In this document: one piece after another, positions 1 to 6,179 of the stretch
How positions within the stretch are numbered: position 1 is the first letter of the stretch
Layout: each line of letters starts with the position of its first letter
NCBI GenBank assembly: GCA_023425485.1
Contig: JAFACO010000274.1
Location: 1-14,913, forward strand
Direction: 5' to 3'
Length of the DNA stretch: 14,913 nt
Source: Bacillota bacterium
Lineage (GTDB): Bacteria > Bacillota > Clostridia > Lachnospirales > Lachnospiraceae
The notes under the pieces: model-generated
What the model saw: the letters and a program-made list of their open reading frames with translations, nothing else
The model's database searches: none
What the model was told of the DNA's origin: nothing
Position numbers and translations under genes: made by a program

Positions 1-1
1 C

Positions 2-217
2 GTTGGAACCAGTCAGAGTCAAGTCGATCCGTCGTTTAATTGCTATATTTTCGATTACAATCGTCCTCATTTCTTATGTCAGGAATGCAGTAGGCGCATT
101 CAAACTAGTAATTTTATGTGTTATGACAAAGCTGATGAAAAGTGCTTTGCTTGTTTCAGAGCTAAAAAAACGCCGGATACCATAATAACGTATCCGGCTA
201 AGTATTTCTATTCATAG
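2..217 (+). CDS. C-terminal fragment of a cysteine-rich, probable zinc-binding protein
   Basis: This frame is open from the left edge to TAG at 215-217 (71 residues seen, start outside the window). It holds a cysteine pattern C-x2-C-x9-C-x7-C-x2-C (LCQEC ... MC ... KCFAC) followed by a lysine-rich stretch, which looks like a zinc ribbon or small treble-clef finger. A competing frame from a TTG at position 3 is also open to about 185, but its product has no organised motif, so I prefer this frame. I do not recognise the family, and the role (nucleic-acid binding or structural zinc) is inference. Its last 15 or so codons overlap a hairpin that acts as terminator for the opposite strand. Confidence 0.55.
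   Translation, partial: VGTSQSQVDPSFNCYIFDYNRPHFLCQECSRRIQTSNFMCYDKADEKCFACFRAKKTPDTIITYPAKYFYS
164..198 (-). terminator. Rho-independent terminator of the NYN-peptidase unit
   Basis: Read on the minus strand this is a perfect 9-bp stem (GCCGGATAC / GTATCCGGC, arms at 198-190 and 180-172) with a 9-nt loop, followed by G and seven Ts (170-164). It lies about 70 bp beyond the stop of the leftward metallopeptidase gene. It sits inside the coding end of the convergent + strand gene; on the + strand it lacks a T-run. Confidence 0.85.
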
Positions 218-269
218 ATTAACTAAAGAATCCTTTGAAAGTTTATGTTTTTTATTTAATGTGCAACAA

Positions 270-962
270 TTATTGTACATTTGTCTTTAATTCTAATCGT
301 ATTTTTTTCCATTCCGGTATAAACACATCCATATATCCCCAGAATATTTTGTTGTGATTTTTTTCAAGTAGATGTACCAACTCATGGACAACTACATATT
401 CCAGACATCGTAACGGTCTTTTTGCTAGCTGAAGATTGATGCAGATTTCATGTGTCCGGATGTTACAGGAACCCCATCTTGATTTCATGTCCCGAATGCG
501 ATAATCCCCAGCCTGTACGCCAATTACTTTCTCCCATTTATGAATTAAATATGGAATCTGTTCGGATAGCTTTTCTTTGTACCACTTATCTATAATGGCT
601 TTTCTTTGCAGCGAGGTACTATCTTTTCTAACAGATAACTGCACCACATCCCCCATTATGGTTACTTTGGGACGTTTGGCTTGTTCCAGCACATTTAATG
701 TATAACTCTGTCCCCATAAGGTTAATATTTCATCTGTGACATAACTTAACTCTGTACGTACTGGTTTTTGTAAAATCTTTAATTGATGCTGCTCTATCCA
801 GGATAATTTGGACATAATAAATGACTTTATTTCTTCGTCCTTCATTCGGAAAGGTGCAGTTACTACAATTCTACCATCCGGAGCTAATACCTTTAAATAC
901 ATATTTTTAATTCTTTTCTTCTCCAGTTCAATGGTATACTGGTCTATTTTCATATATTTCAT
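270..962 (-). CDS. YgjP-like (DUF45) M48-type zinc metallopeptidase
   Basis: The 230-residue product has the zincin motif HELVH (His193, Glu194, His197) with a likely third ligand His203 in NHNKIFW, and the family's conserved SRWGSC block (161-166). This fits the YgjP/DUF45 metallopeptidases, which are cytoplasmic proteins of about this length. No signal peptide or membrane segment is visible. Substrates of the family are not established. The ATG overlaps the TGA of the upstream NYN gene (ATGA, 962-959), and AAGGA lies 6 nt before it inside that gene, so the two are translationally coupled. A second in-frame ATG is at codon 4. Transcription probably ends at the hairpin at 164-198. Confidence 0.88.
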   Translation of the reverse strand: MKYMKIDQYTIELEKKRIKNMYLKVLAPDGRIVVTAPFRMKDEEIKSFIMSKLSWIEQHQLKILQKPVRTELSYVTDEILTLWGQSYTLNVLEQAKRPKVTIMGDVVQLSVRKDSTSLQRKAIIDKWYKEKLSEQIPYLIHKWEKVIGVQAGDYRIRDMKSRWGSCNIRTHEICINLQLAKRPLRCLEYVVVHELVHLLEKNHNKIFWGYMDVFIPEWKKIRLELKTNVQ

Positions 963-1885
963 GACTGATCCTTAACACGTTTATGGTAAGTTCTTCTTCT
1001 CCTTACAGGAAGTGATTGAGTTTTAATCTCTGGCTCCTGTTCAGGATTAGATTTTAATGTAACCCACATGGAGCTTCCACCCTTGCCATTGGTATCAATT
1101 TCAAGAAAATCAAACTTTTTAAGAAACTTTGATAGTTTCGTATCTCCATAATTTCTTACATCAAAATCCGGGTAACGTTTTACAAGCCTGCTGCCTAACT
1201 CTCCCATATTCATTCGCTGGTCTTCTTCATCAACCTCATTCATCATTTTAATAATTGCTGACTTTATCACGCTGATATCAGTCATATTTTTAACCGTATC
1301 GCCGTTCTCGGCTGTAACAGGAGCCTTAATCACCTTACTAGGATCAGGTTCCATCTCTTTCCCCTTCTTGACAGCGGCTTTTTTATTCTTATCCTTGTTT
1401 ACATCAGATTTGGCATGGCTCTCTTCCATCTCCATGCTCTTCTTTTCGGATTCAGCTAACACATCTAAATATTTAAACTGGTTACAGGCAGCGATGAAAG
1501 GCTTCGGTGTCTTTCGTTCCCCCATACCAACAATCAGCATTCCAGACTCACGAAGCCTTGAGGCTAATTTGGTGAAGTCACTGTCACTGGAGACAATACA
1601 AAAACCTTCTACATTACCAGAATAAAGAATATCCATAGCATCTATAATCATTGCAGAATCTGTAGCATTTTTACCTACGGTATAGCCATATTGCTGCACC
1701 GGTGTAACTGAATTCTCCAGCAATACATCTTTCCAGGAGCCCGCACTTGGTTTCGTCCAATCTCCATAGATACGCTTATAAGTTGCAACTCCATACCCAG
1801 TTAATTCATCTAAAATATATTTAATATACTTAGCAGATACATTATCTGCATCGATTAAAACAGCAAATCGTTTTTCCTCTAACAT
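959..1885 (-). CDS. NYN-domain (LabA-like PIN) protein with C-terminal OST-HTH/LOTUS domain
   Basis: Residues about 6-142 form a NYN/PIN-like nuclease domain: IDADN (Asp12, Asp14), TDSAMIIDAMD (Asp76, Asp82, Asp85) and SSDSDF (Asp101, Asp103) are the acidic metal-binding positions expected of the family. A charged Lys/Glu-rich linker (about 145-200) leads to an OST-HTH/LOTUS-like RNA-binding domain (about 203-278). An Arg/Lys-rich tail (RRRR at 295-298) follows. The combination suggests an RNA-binding or RNA-cleaving protein; its target is unknown. The start is supported by AAAGGAG about 6-7 nt upstream. It is the first gene of a two-gene unit with the metallopeptidase, behind a clear promoter at 1928-1956. 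Confidence 0.9.
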   Translation of the reverse strand: MLEEKRFAVLIDADNVSAKYIKYILDELTGYGVATYKRIYGDWTKPSAGSWKDVLLENSVTPVQQYGYTVGKNATDSAMIIDAMDILYSGNVEGFCIVSSDSDFTKLASRLRESGMLIVGMGERKTPKPFIAACNQFKYLDVLAESEKKSMEMEESHAKSDVNKDKNKKAAVKKGKEMEPDPSKVIKAPVTAENGDTVKNMTDISVIKSAIIKMMNEVDEEDQRMNMGELGSRLVKRYPDFDVRNYGDTKLSKFLKKFDFLEIDTNGKGGSSMWVTLKSNPEQEPEIKTQSLPVRRRRTYHKRVKDQS

Positions 1886-1927
1886 GCTTCTCTCCTTTGC
1901 AGGTTATTACAAAATCAATCTAATGTT

Positions 1928-1956
1928 ATTATACACATTTCTAATTTTTTTGTACA
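1928..1956 (-). promoter_or_regulatory. Sigma-A-type promoter for the NYN-peptidase unit
   Basis: On the minus strand there is TGTACA (1956-1951, 4/6 match to TTGACA), a 17-bp spacer rich in A, and a perfect TATAAT (1933-1928). It is about 43 bp upstream of the NYN start codon. Confidence 0.75.
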
Positions 1957-2021
1957 GTTATTGGTAAATTCAATTATTATTTCAAAATAATCCTTCCAAA
2001 TATAGCTTGTACTGCATATAT

Positions 2022-2076
2022 TGGTATAAATTTGTTTAACTTCCAATTAAATGGTAATAATGAAACCAAGGAGGTG
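2022..2076 (+). promoter_or_regulatory. Possible extended -10 and strong RBS for the DUF5658 gene
   Basis: TGGTATAAA at 2022-2030 is an extended -10 element with no convincing -35. AAGGAGGTG at 2068-2076 is a near-perfect Shine-Dalgarno 5 nt before the ATG at 2082 and fixes that start. The promoter call is weak; the ribosome site is strong. Confidence 0.45.
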
Positions 2077-2081
2077 TAAGA

Positions 2082-2441
2082 ATGATAGCATTTATAAAAA
2101 ATTACGATTTATTAATGGTCAGAAAAAAATTTATACTTTTGTATCTGCTTAATGTCGCAGATATAACGTTTACATTATTACTATTACAGACGGGGTATTT
2201 TCAGGAAGTGAATTTTCTTATGATAAATGCAGTAGAAAGTCCGTTAATAAGTATCCTTATTAAAGTAATACTGCCAGCCATACTTTTACTATACTTATAT
2301 CACGAAGTAAAAGATGCGGACAGCGAGCAATTAAGAATATCTAATATTGCTGTAAACATCTCATTAACCATTTATGCGATAGTTAATTTAACGCATTTGG
2401 TTTGGGTTGCCTTGCTTCCTTTTTTTATATACTTTTATTAG
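2082..2441 (+). CDS. Small DUF5658-like membrane protein
   Basis: The 119-residue product is very hydrophobic, with segments at about 17-38, 55-73 and 90-118. The conserved N-x2-D-x3-T ... G ... E-x-N-x-L-M pattern (Asn24, Asp27, Thr31, Gly38, Glu42, Asn44, Met47) matches the DUF5658 type. Family function is unknown; it should be an integral membrane protein with a charged loop (HEVKDADSEQ) between the second and third segments. It is a monocistronic gene divergent from the NYN gene, with an excellent RBS, and ends before a shared hairpin at 2499-2525. Confidence 0.75.
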   Translation: MIAFIKNYDLLMVRKKFILLYLLNVADITFTLLLLQTGYFQEVNFLMINAVESPLISILIKVILPAILLLYLYHEVKDADSEQLRISNIAVNISLTIYAIVNLTHLVWVALLPFFIYFY

Positions 2442-2498
2442 TTCTTAGCTAATCCCAACATTTAGATATAAATTGTTCCTCTCCTATTATATTTTTCA

Positions 2499-2525
2499 GA
2501 AAAGAGTGCTTCTGGCACTCTTTTC
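2499..2525. terminator. Bidirectional terminator between convergent genes
   Basis: A perfect 11-bp inverted repeat (GAAAAGAGTGC / GCACTCTTTTC) has a 5-nt loop. On either strand the inner GAGTGC/GCACTC stem is followed by TTTT, so it can end both the DUF5658 transcript and the leftward HAD transcript. Confidence 0.75.
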
Positions 2526-2539
2526 CGCTACCATCCTTA

Positions 2540-3277
2540 TCAAATTACTGGAAGGTTATCTATTATTCGTTTCAAGTCTTCAAAATCTCCTTGGGGATAT
2601 ATTGTAATATCTTCTTCTGCTGAGCAGATGAGGCAATCCTTTAATAAAAAGGTCTCCATTCCAAGTGCAGCAGCACACATGTCATCACGGACATCATTAC
2701 CAATCATAATGCATTCCGAAGGTTGTTTATTTAGCAAAGTAAGTATATTTTCATAATATTTCAGATTTGGCTTACAATAAGAACTATTATCGTAGGTAGT
2801 TATAAGCTCAAAGTCATCATGATTTAACCCAGCCCATTCAATTCTAGTTAGAGTAGCTATTCTAGGGAAAATCGGGTTTGTAGCAAGTACAATCGTATAT
2901 CCCTTATCTTTTAAGACCTGAATACATTCCTTCGCCAATGGATGGGTGCCAGTACTATTCTTTGCGGCTATGAATTCATTGCGATAATATTGATCAAAAA
3001 ATTGTTCCAACTCTCTGGCTTTTTCACCTAAAATGCTTGTAAAGACACTCCAAAAACGCTCCTCATTAGTCATTGAGCCATCATTTTCAATCATTGCTTG
3101 TGTTCCAGCCAAAAGCGCATTCATGGTTTTTTCAGCTTCAATACCTTGGGACAGCATTTTCTTTGATAGATTCTTCATATAAAGATTAAGAAACAAATTT
3201 TGATCCGGCATTGGTAATAAGGTTCCATCAAGGTCAAAAATAAATGTATTCTTATCTGTTATCCTCCTGTATGCCAA
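2540..3277 (-). CDS. HAD-superfamily hydrolase
   Basis: All four HAD motifs are visible in 245 residues: motif I DLDGT (Asp15 nucleophile, Asp17 acid/base), motif II LATNP (Thr133), motif III CKP (Lys169) and motif IV GNDVRDD (Asp195, Asp198/199). The alpha-helical stretch between motifs I and II (about 25-105) is a C1 cap, as in phosphoglycolate phosphatase-like members. Expected reaction: Mg-dependent phosphate-ester hydrolysis in the cytoplasm; substrate unknown. The start is odd. The only possible initiator upstream of motif I is TTG at 3277-3275, because an in-frame TGA lies just upstream. AGGAGG is found inside the ORF (3268-3263) without a canonical start codon after it. Confidence 0.88.
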   Translation of the reverse strand: MAYRRITDKNTFIFDLDGTLLPMPDQNLFLNLYMKNLSKKMLSQGIEAEKTMNALLAGTQAMIENDGSMTNEERFWSVFTSILGEKARELEQFFDQYYRNEFIAAKNSTGTHPLAKECIQVLKDKGYTIVLATNPIFPRIATLTRIEWAGLNHDDFELITTYDNSSYCKPNLKYYENILTLLNKQPSECIMIGNDVRDDMCAAALGMETFLLKDCLICSAEEDITIYPQGDFEDLKRIIDNLPVI

Positions 3278-3291
3278 TTTCCTACTTTTTC

Positions 3292-3320
3292 ATATTATCA
3301 AATCATCCAGTCTCTATCAA
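3292..3320 (-). promoter_or_regulatory. Possible promoter for the HAD gene
   Basis: On the minus strand, TTGATA (3320-3315), 17 bp, TAATAT (3297-3292). If real, transcription would begin near 3285, only some 8 nt before the TTG start, giving an almost leaderless message. Confidence 0.35.
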
Positions 3321-3354
3321 GTACTAAATCAGTAATATTCCTTAAAACCCTATA

Positions 3355-4647
3355 CTACTTCTGTAGAAAAAGCAATTGTTCCCATTTCTTCTGTGGTTCA
3401 TAATCTTCAACGATTAAATAACCGCCTAAATAAAGAAGACTTCTTCGAAGCATATCCTTCTCTAGTTCACTAAAAGAGGTAATGACCTCTTCATATTTAT
3501 CCTCTTCAAAGCATTCTTCTAATAATTCTATTAAATCTGCCTGACTTCGAACAGTGTTTTTAATTAAGAAGATTTTCTCTGCCGTTGTAGGAATCCCACG
3601 TAATACTTCAATGAAATCACGTAGTTGTTCGTCCACCATAGGACTTCCGTCTTCAAAGACCTCAATCACCTCTTTTGAAGCTGTTGCAACAACAAAGAAA
3701 TTATTCAAGGTGCCAGTTTGCAGATTATGTTTTAATCTAGGTAATATGCGAATGTACGCTTTTTTATTATAGCTCGTTAACTCCACTGAAAGATTTAATT
3801 GCTTACTTATGGAATCAAGGACTTGTTCACCTCTCTTTTCCAGTTCAATATCTGCTAAAGAACCTAAATAATCCTTGATCCAATCAAACTCCTGCGTGTT
3901 AAATAGTAATCGCTCAAGTTTTTGATCGAGCAAAACACAAGCAAATGCATTGATTAGGACAATTTCGTAAATGTTAATCAACATATGTTTTGCTTGTTCA
4001 TCGTAATTTTCCAATAAAAGATTTATGTCTTGTATGGCAAATTCATTTAAAAAACTCTGTTCTAATGAAAGGCGCTGTAAGTATGCATAAATATACTCAA
4101 CCCCACAGAGGTTCTCCACCACCTCTGATAAGGGATAATCAATTGAGGCTTGTGTTATATGTGCTGCAAATTCAGGTTCATAATCATGAAAGAATTCTGG
4201 AAGAGCTTTAAAAACCGTATCTTGGTATGCAAAATTTGTGAGCTCTGGCATGGCTGTCTTCTGCAGTTCCATATGCAGTATCCTACTCTCATTTACACAA
4301 TCTTGAACCCCCTTTAAACCTTTATGATATAACTCCAATAATTTTCTGTCTTTTAAGGCATATAGTTTCTCTGTCATTGAAAAAATGGATTTTAAATAAA
4401 AACCAATACTGAAACATATTGACTGCAGAATCTCTTGAGCCTTTTCTACAGGAATAGAACTACTTTCGTCATTGGTATATCGAATTACTTCTTTCTCCAT
4501 TAGCTCCAATAATTCCATTTGTATACGTTCCATTTGTCCCCCAGAGAAAAGCTGTCTTTCACAAACTTCTGTGAAAAGAGACTGAAAATAATTTTCACTG
4601 TCAAGTAAACTTTCTTCCAAATAACCGTAATGATCTAATTGATTCAT
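3355..4647 (-). CDS. DUF6179 family protein (uncharacterised)
   Basis: A 430-residue, mostly alpha-helical, acidic protein without signal peptide or membrane segments. The blocks ESSSIPVEKAQEILQSI, GFYLKSI and SIDYPL match what I recall of DUF6179, a Clostridia family of about this size with no known function. The frame is open further upstream to an ATG at 4713, but that would overlap the previous gene by about 65 bp. The ATG at 4647 lies 1 nt after the TAA of the DUF6323 gene with GGGAG in front, so I take it as the start. The pair is a tight operon and the two proteins probably work together; nothing in the sequence shows an enzymatic motif. Confidence 0.8.
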   Translation of the reverse strand: MNQLDHYGYLEESLLDSENYFQSLFTEVCERQLFSGGQMERIQMELLELMEKEVIRYTNDESSSIPVEKAQEILQSICFSIGFYLKSIFSMTEKLYALKDRKLLELYHKGLKGVQDCVNESRILHMELQKTAMPELTNFAYQDTVFKALPEFFHDYEPEFAAHITQASIDYPLSEVVENLCGVEYIYAYLQRLSLEQSFLNEFAIQDINLLLENYDEQAKHMLINIYEIVLINAFACVLLDQKLERLLFNTQEFDWIKDYLGSLADIELEKRGEQVLDSISKQLNLSVELTSYNKKAYIRILPRLKHNLQTGTLNNFFVVATASKEVIEVFEDGSPMVDEQLRDFIEVLRGIPTTAEKIFLIKNTVRSQADLIELLEECFEEDKYEEVITSFSELEKDMLRRSLLYLGGYLIVEDYEPQKKWEQLLFLQK

Positions 4648-4648
4648 A

Positions 4649-5161
4649 TTACCACTCCCATTCCTCTCTATCATAGTCAAGAAAATGTGTATAATCCTCC
4701 TCATATCCGTCAATATCCTGATATCCTTTTTCTCCGTATCTCACATCTCTGCAGTAATTCTCAAGAATCGTCTCTTTTAAATAATCTGTGGAACCTTGAC
4801 AGATATCGTCAAATTTTTTTTTCATAATATGAATTAGCTCATTATCCGGTAACTCTTCTAAGGTTTCATTTTTGAAATAATAAAAGATTTCCTGCAGCTC
4901 AGCAAGCGTATCTGCATAATTATCCTGATATAGATAGGGCGAATCACTAAATTCAATAATAATCTTTTGAAGGACACCTCCGCCAAACTCAATACGCCCA
5001 TATTTTTGGAGACTTTCTTTTCTATTTTCAATTAAAAACTGAATATCTGGCTCATAAAGTTGTAAGCCAAACTTCATTGTAATCTCATTACAATTCCTGA
5101 CTGCATTGGTAGTTTGCGAATTCTGCAATGAAATAGGTAGGAGTAAATAATCCTTCTTCAT
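4649..5161 (-). CDS. DUF6323 family protein (uncharacterised)
   Basis: A 170-residue acidic, soluble protein. Recognisable blocks are ENRKESLQKYGRIEFGGG, EFSDSPYLYQDNYADTL and EIFYYFKNETLEELPDNEL, which fit DUF6323, a family that travels with DUF6179. A longer form from ATG 5200 is possible, but AAAGGA at 5176-5171 sits 9 nt before ATG 5161 and no RBS precedes 5200. It is the first gene of the DUF6323-DUF6179 operon, about 160 nt behind a strong promoter with a structured leader. Function unknown. Confidence 0.78.
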   Translation of the reverse strand: MKKDYLLLPISLQNSQTTNAVRNCNEITMKFGLQLYEPDIQFLIENRKESLQKYGRIEFGGGVLQKIIIEFSDSPYLYQDNYADTLAELQEIFYYFKNETLEELPDNELIHIMKKKFDDICQGSTDYLKETILENYCRDVRYGEKGYQDIDGYEEDYTHFLDYDREEWEW

Positions 5162-5246
5162 ATAAATACATCCTTTCAAAGTTATTTGCAGTTCAGTCAT
5201 AAGCTCGTTTTCGCTCTGGCAGAACCGTTACCAAAATTATTTTCAA

Positions 5247-5304
5247 AAAGGTATTGACAGCACGAGATATTTGTGCTATAGTATATATGTATTATTATAC
5301 CTTT
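5247..5304 (-). promoter_or_regulatory. Structured leader (nested inverted repeats) of the DUF6323-DUF6179 operon
   Basis: Within the minus-strand 5' UTR, AAAGGTAT (5304-5297) pairs perfectly with ATACCTTT (5254-5247). Inside this lies a second stem, AGCAC/GTGCT (5277-5273 with 5263-5259). The 3' arm is followed by more Ts (CCTTTTTG). The same CCTTT could pair with the gene's own RBS, AAAGG at 5176-5172. Attenuator or RBS-sequestering action is inference. Confidence 0.4.
5254..5282 (+). promoter_or_regulatory. Orphan consensus-type promoter facing right
   Basis: TTGACA (5254-5259, perfect), a 17-bp spacer, TATAGT (5277-5282, 5/6). The spacer is bounded by the inverted repeat GCAC-N9-GTGC, a plausible operator. 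No coding gene follows on this strand before the hairpin at 5421-5460. Confidence 0.65.
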
Positions 5305-5328
5305 GCGCAAATAGATGCTGATTATCTA

Positions 5329-5357
5329 ATTATAGCTCTATTTATTTTTTTCGTCAA
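5329..5357 (-). promoter_or_regulatory. Strong promoter of the DUF6323-DUF6179 operon
   Basis: Minus strand: TTGACG (5357-5352, 5/6), 17-bp A-rich spacer, TATAAT (5334-5329, 6/6). Predicted start near 5322, giving a leader of about 160 nt. Confidence 0.8.
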
Positions 5358-5397
5358 CAAAATTTAAATGAGATAATTTTACAATAAATTTAACAAA

Positions 5398-5419
5398 ATG
5401 AATCGATTAATCGTTTCAT
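5398..5419. promoter_or_regulatory. 22-bp imperfect palindrome, possible operator
   Basis: ATGAA and TTCAT flank a perfect 10-bp palindrome CGATTAATCG, with a single T-T mismatch pair between (20 of 22 positions symmetric). It lies about 40 bp upstream of the -35 of the leftward promoter, a position that would suit an activator site. No regulator gene is adjacent. Confidence 0.35.
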
Positions 5420-5420
5420 A

Positions 5421-5460
5421 TTAGAAAAGCCAAGAGAAAATACTCTCTTGGCTTTTCTAA
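5421..5460. terminator. Terminator after the P-loop kinase gene
   Basis: A 17-bp perfect stem (ends TTAGAAAAG / CTTTTCTAA) with a 6-nt loop, 20 bp beyond the kinase stop. The inner GCCAAGAGA/TCTCTTGGC stem is followed by TTTTCT on both strands, so it can act in both directions. Confidence 0.8.
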
Positions 5461-5480
5461 TTTTCTATTGAATATAATTC

Positions 5481-6068
5481 TTATGGTGTTTCCAATATCT
5501 CAACTATCCGCTTAAGTGATTCTTGGTATTCTTCTTCGGAAGAATTCTTAAAGATTAATAAATCATCAATAACACTTGGATCATCCAGGGTGCTTGGTGG
5601 ATTAAAGTTACAACCTGCAATGTATTCTTCCCAATGGGATAATTTCCAGGTATCTCTGTCAGAATTACGTGCAATCATACGTTGTTTACATACTTCTATT
5701 GAAGTTTCCACCCAAACTACTACTAGTCTTGCATTCTTTTCCTTCAATTTATCCTTCAACTGCTGAATATAATTGATATCTCTAATCTCCTCTGTAAATG
5801 GAGCATTGATTAATACAATATCATCATAGTCCAACGCCTCCAATGCCAGAGCCACTACAGCCTCATATTCATAATCACAAATATTCTCTTCAAAGAAACT
5901 GGAGCTTCGATCATAAGGCTGATTTGCTACATTAAAAATTTGCTTAGATAACACAATAAGGGTATCTTTATCAAGATATACCACATGCTTTAATGTCTTT
6001 GCTAATTGCTTTGATATATAGGTTTTTCCGCTAGCTGGCGGAGAAGTTACAAGGATTAGTTTCTTCAT
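5481..6068 (-). CDS. P-loop ATP-binding protein, AAA_33/predicted kinase type
   Basis: The N-terminus MKKLILVTSPPASGKT gives a Walker A loop (Gly14, Lys15, Thr16; the usual first Gly is Ser9) right at the start. It is followed by YLDKDTL (Asp33, Asp35), which in this small-kinase group holds the acceptor or metal site. VVVWVETS (about 117-123) and an Arg-rich lid CKQRMIARNSDR (127-138) complete a nucleoside/nucleotide-kinase-like fold of 195 residues. Likely role: ATP-dependent phosphorylation of a small molecule; substrate unknown. The start has AAGGGAG (6082-6076) 7 nt upstream. The gene lies 111 bp after the aldehyde dehydrogenase, the gap being filled by a miniature repeat, so co-transcription is possible. 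Confidence 0.82.
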   Translation of the reverse strand: MKKLILVTSPPASGKTYISKQLAKTLKHVVYLDKDTLIVLSKQIFNVANQPYDRSSSFFEENICDYEYEAVVALALEALDYDDIVLINAPFTEEIRDINYIQQLKDKLKEKNARLVVVWVETSIEVCKQRMIARNSDRDTWKLSHWEEYIAGCNFNPPSTLDDPSVIDDLLIFKNSSEEEYQESLKRIVEILETP

Positions 6069-6106
6069 TATTAATCTCCCTTATGGCTCTTTGTACCATC
6101 TCAAAA

Positions 6107-6179
6107 TGTAGTGAACAGAACCAAGAAGTTAAACAGCGAGGAAACCGCAGATTTTTGAGCTTGGTTCCAAATAGTGTCT
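6107..6179 (-). mobile_element. Short, internally deleted copy (A) of a MITE-like repeat
   Basis: Reverse-complemented, 6167-6131 matches 10757-10793 (starting GAACCAAGCTC and ending GGTTTCCTCGCTGTTT) with about five differences including one gap. The other end, 6107-6125, matches the right end of copy B (CTTGGTTCTG...TACA). The central 75 or so bases of copy B are missing. It fills the gap between the kinase and the dehydrogenase and abuts the dehydrogenase stop codon. No clear target duplication is visible, so it may be old. Confidence 0.7.

Larger units (their letters stand above)
5290..5463 (+). ncRNA. Candidate small RNA from the orphan promoter
   Basis: The rightward promoter at 5254-5282 should start RNA near 5290, and the 17-bp hairpin at 5421-5460 with T-rich flank would stop it, giving about 170 nt. 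Only trivial reading frames (4 and 8 codons, no RBS) occur inside. It runs through the opposing promoter at 5329-5357 and overlaps the leader of the DUF6323 operon by some 30 nt. It could equally be the promoter of a lost gene. Confidence 0.25.

Noticed and set aside
3..185. Open frame of 60 codons from a TTG at the left edge
   Set aside because: Its product has no motif, while the frame one base earlier has an ordered zinc-ribbon cysteine pattern and stays open longer.
4648..4713. Longer N-terminus for the DUF6179 protein (ATG at 4713)
   Set aside because: It would overlap the DUF6323 gene by about 65 bp and has no RBS; the ATG at 4647 is placed 1 nt after the preceding stop as in coupled operons.
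5162..5200. Longer N-terminus for the DUF6323 protein (ATG at 5200)
   Set aside because: No Shine-Dalgarno before 5200, whereas AAAGGA stands 9 nt before ATG 5161.
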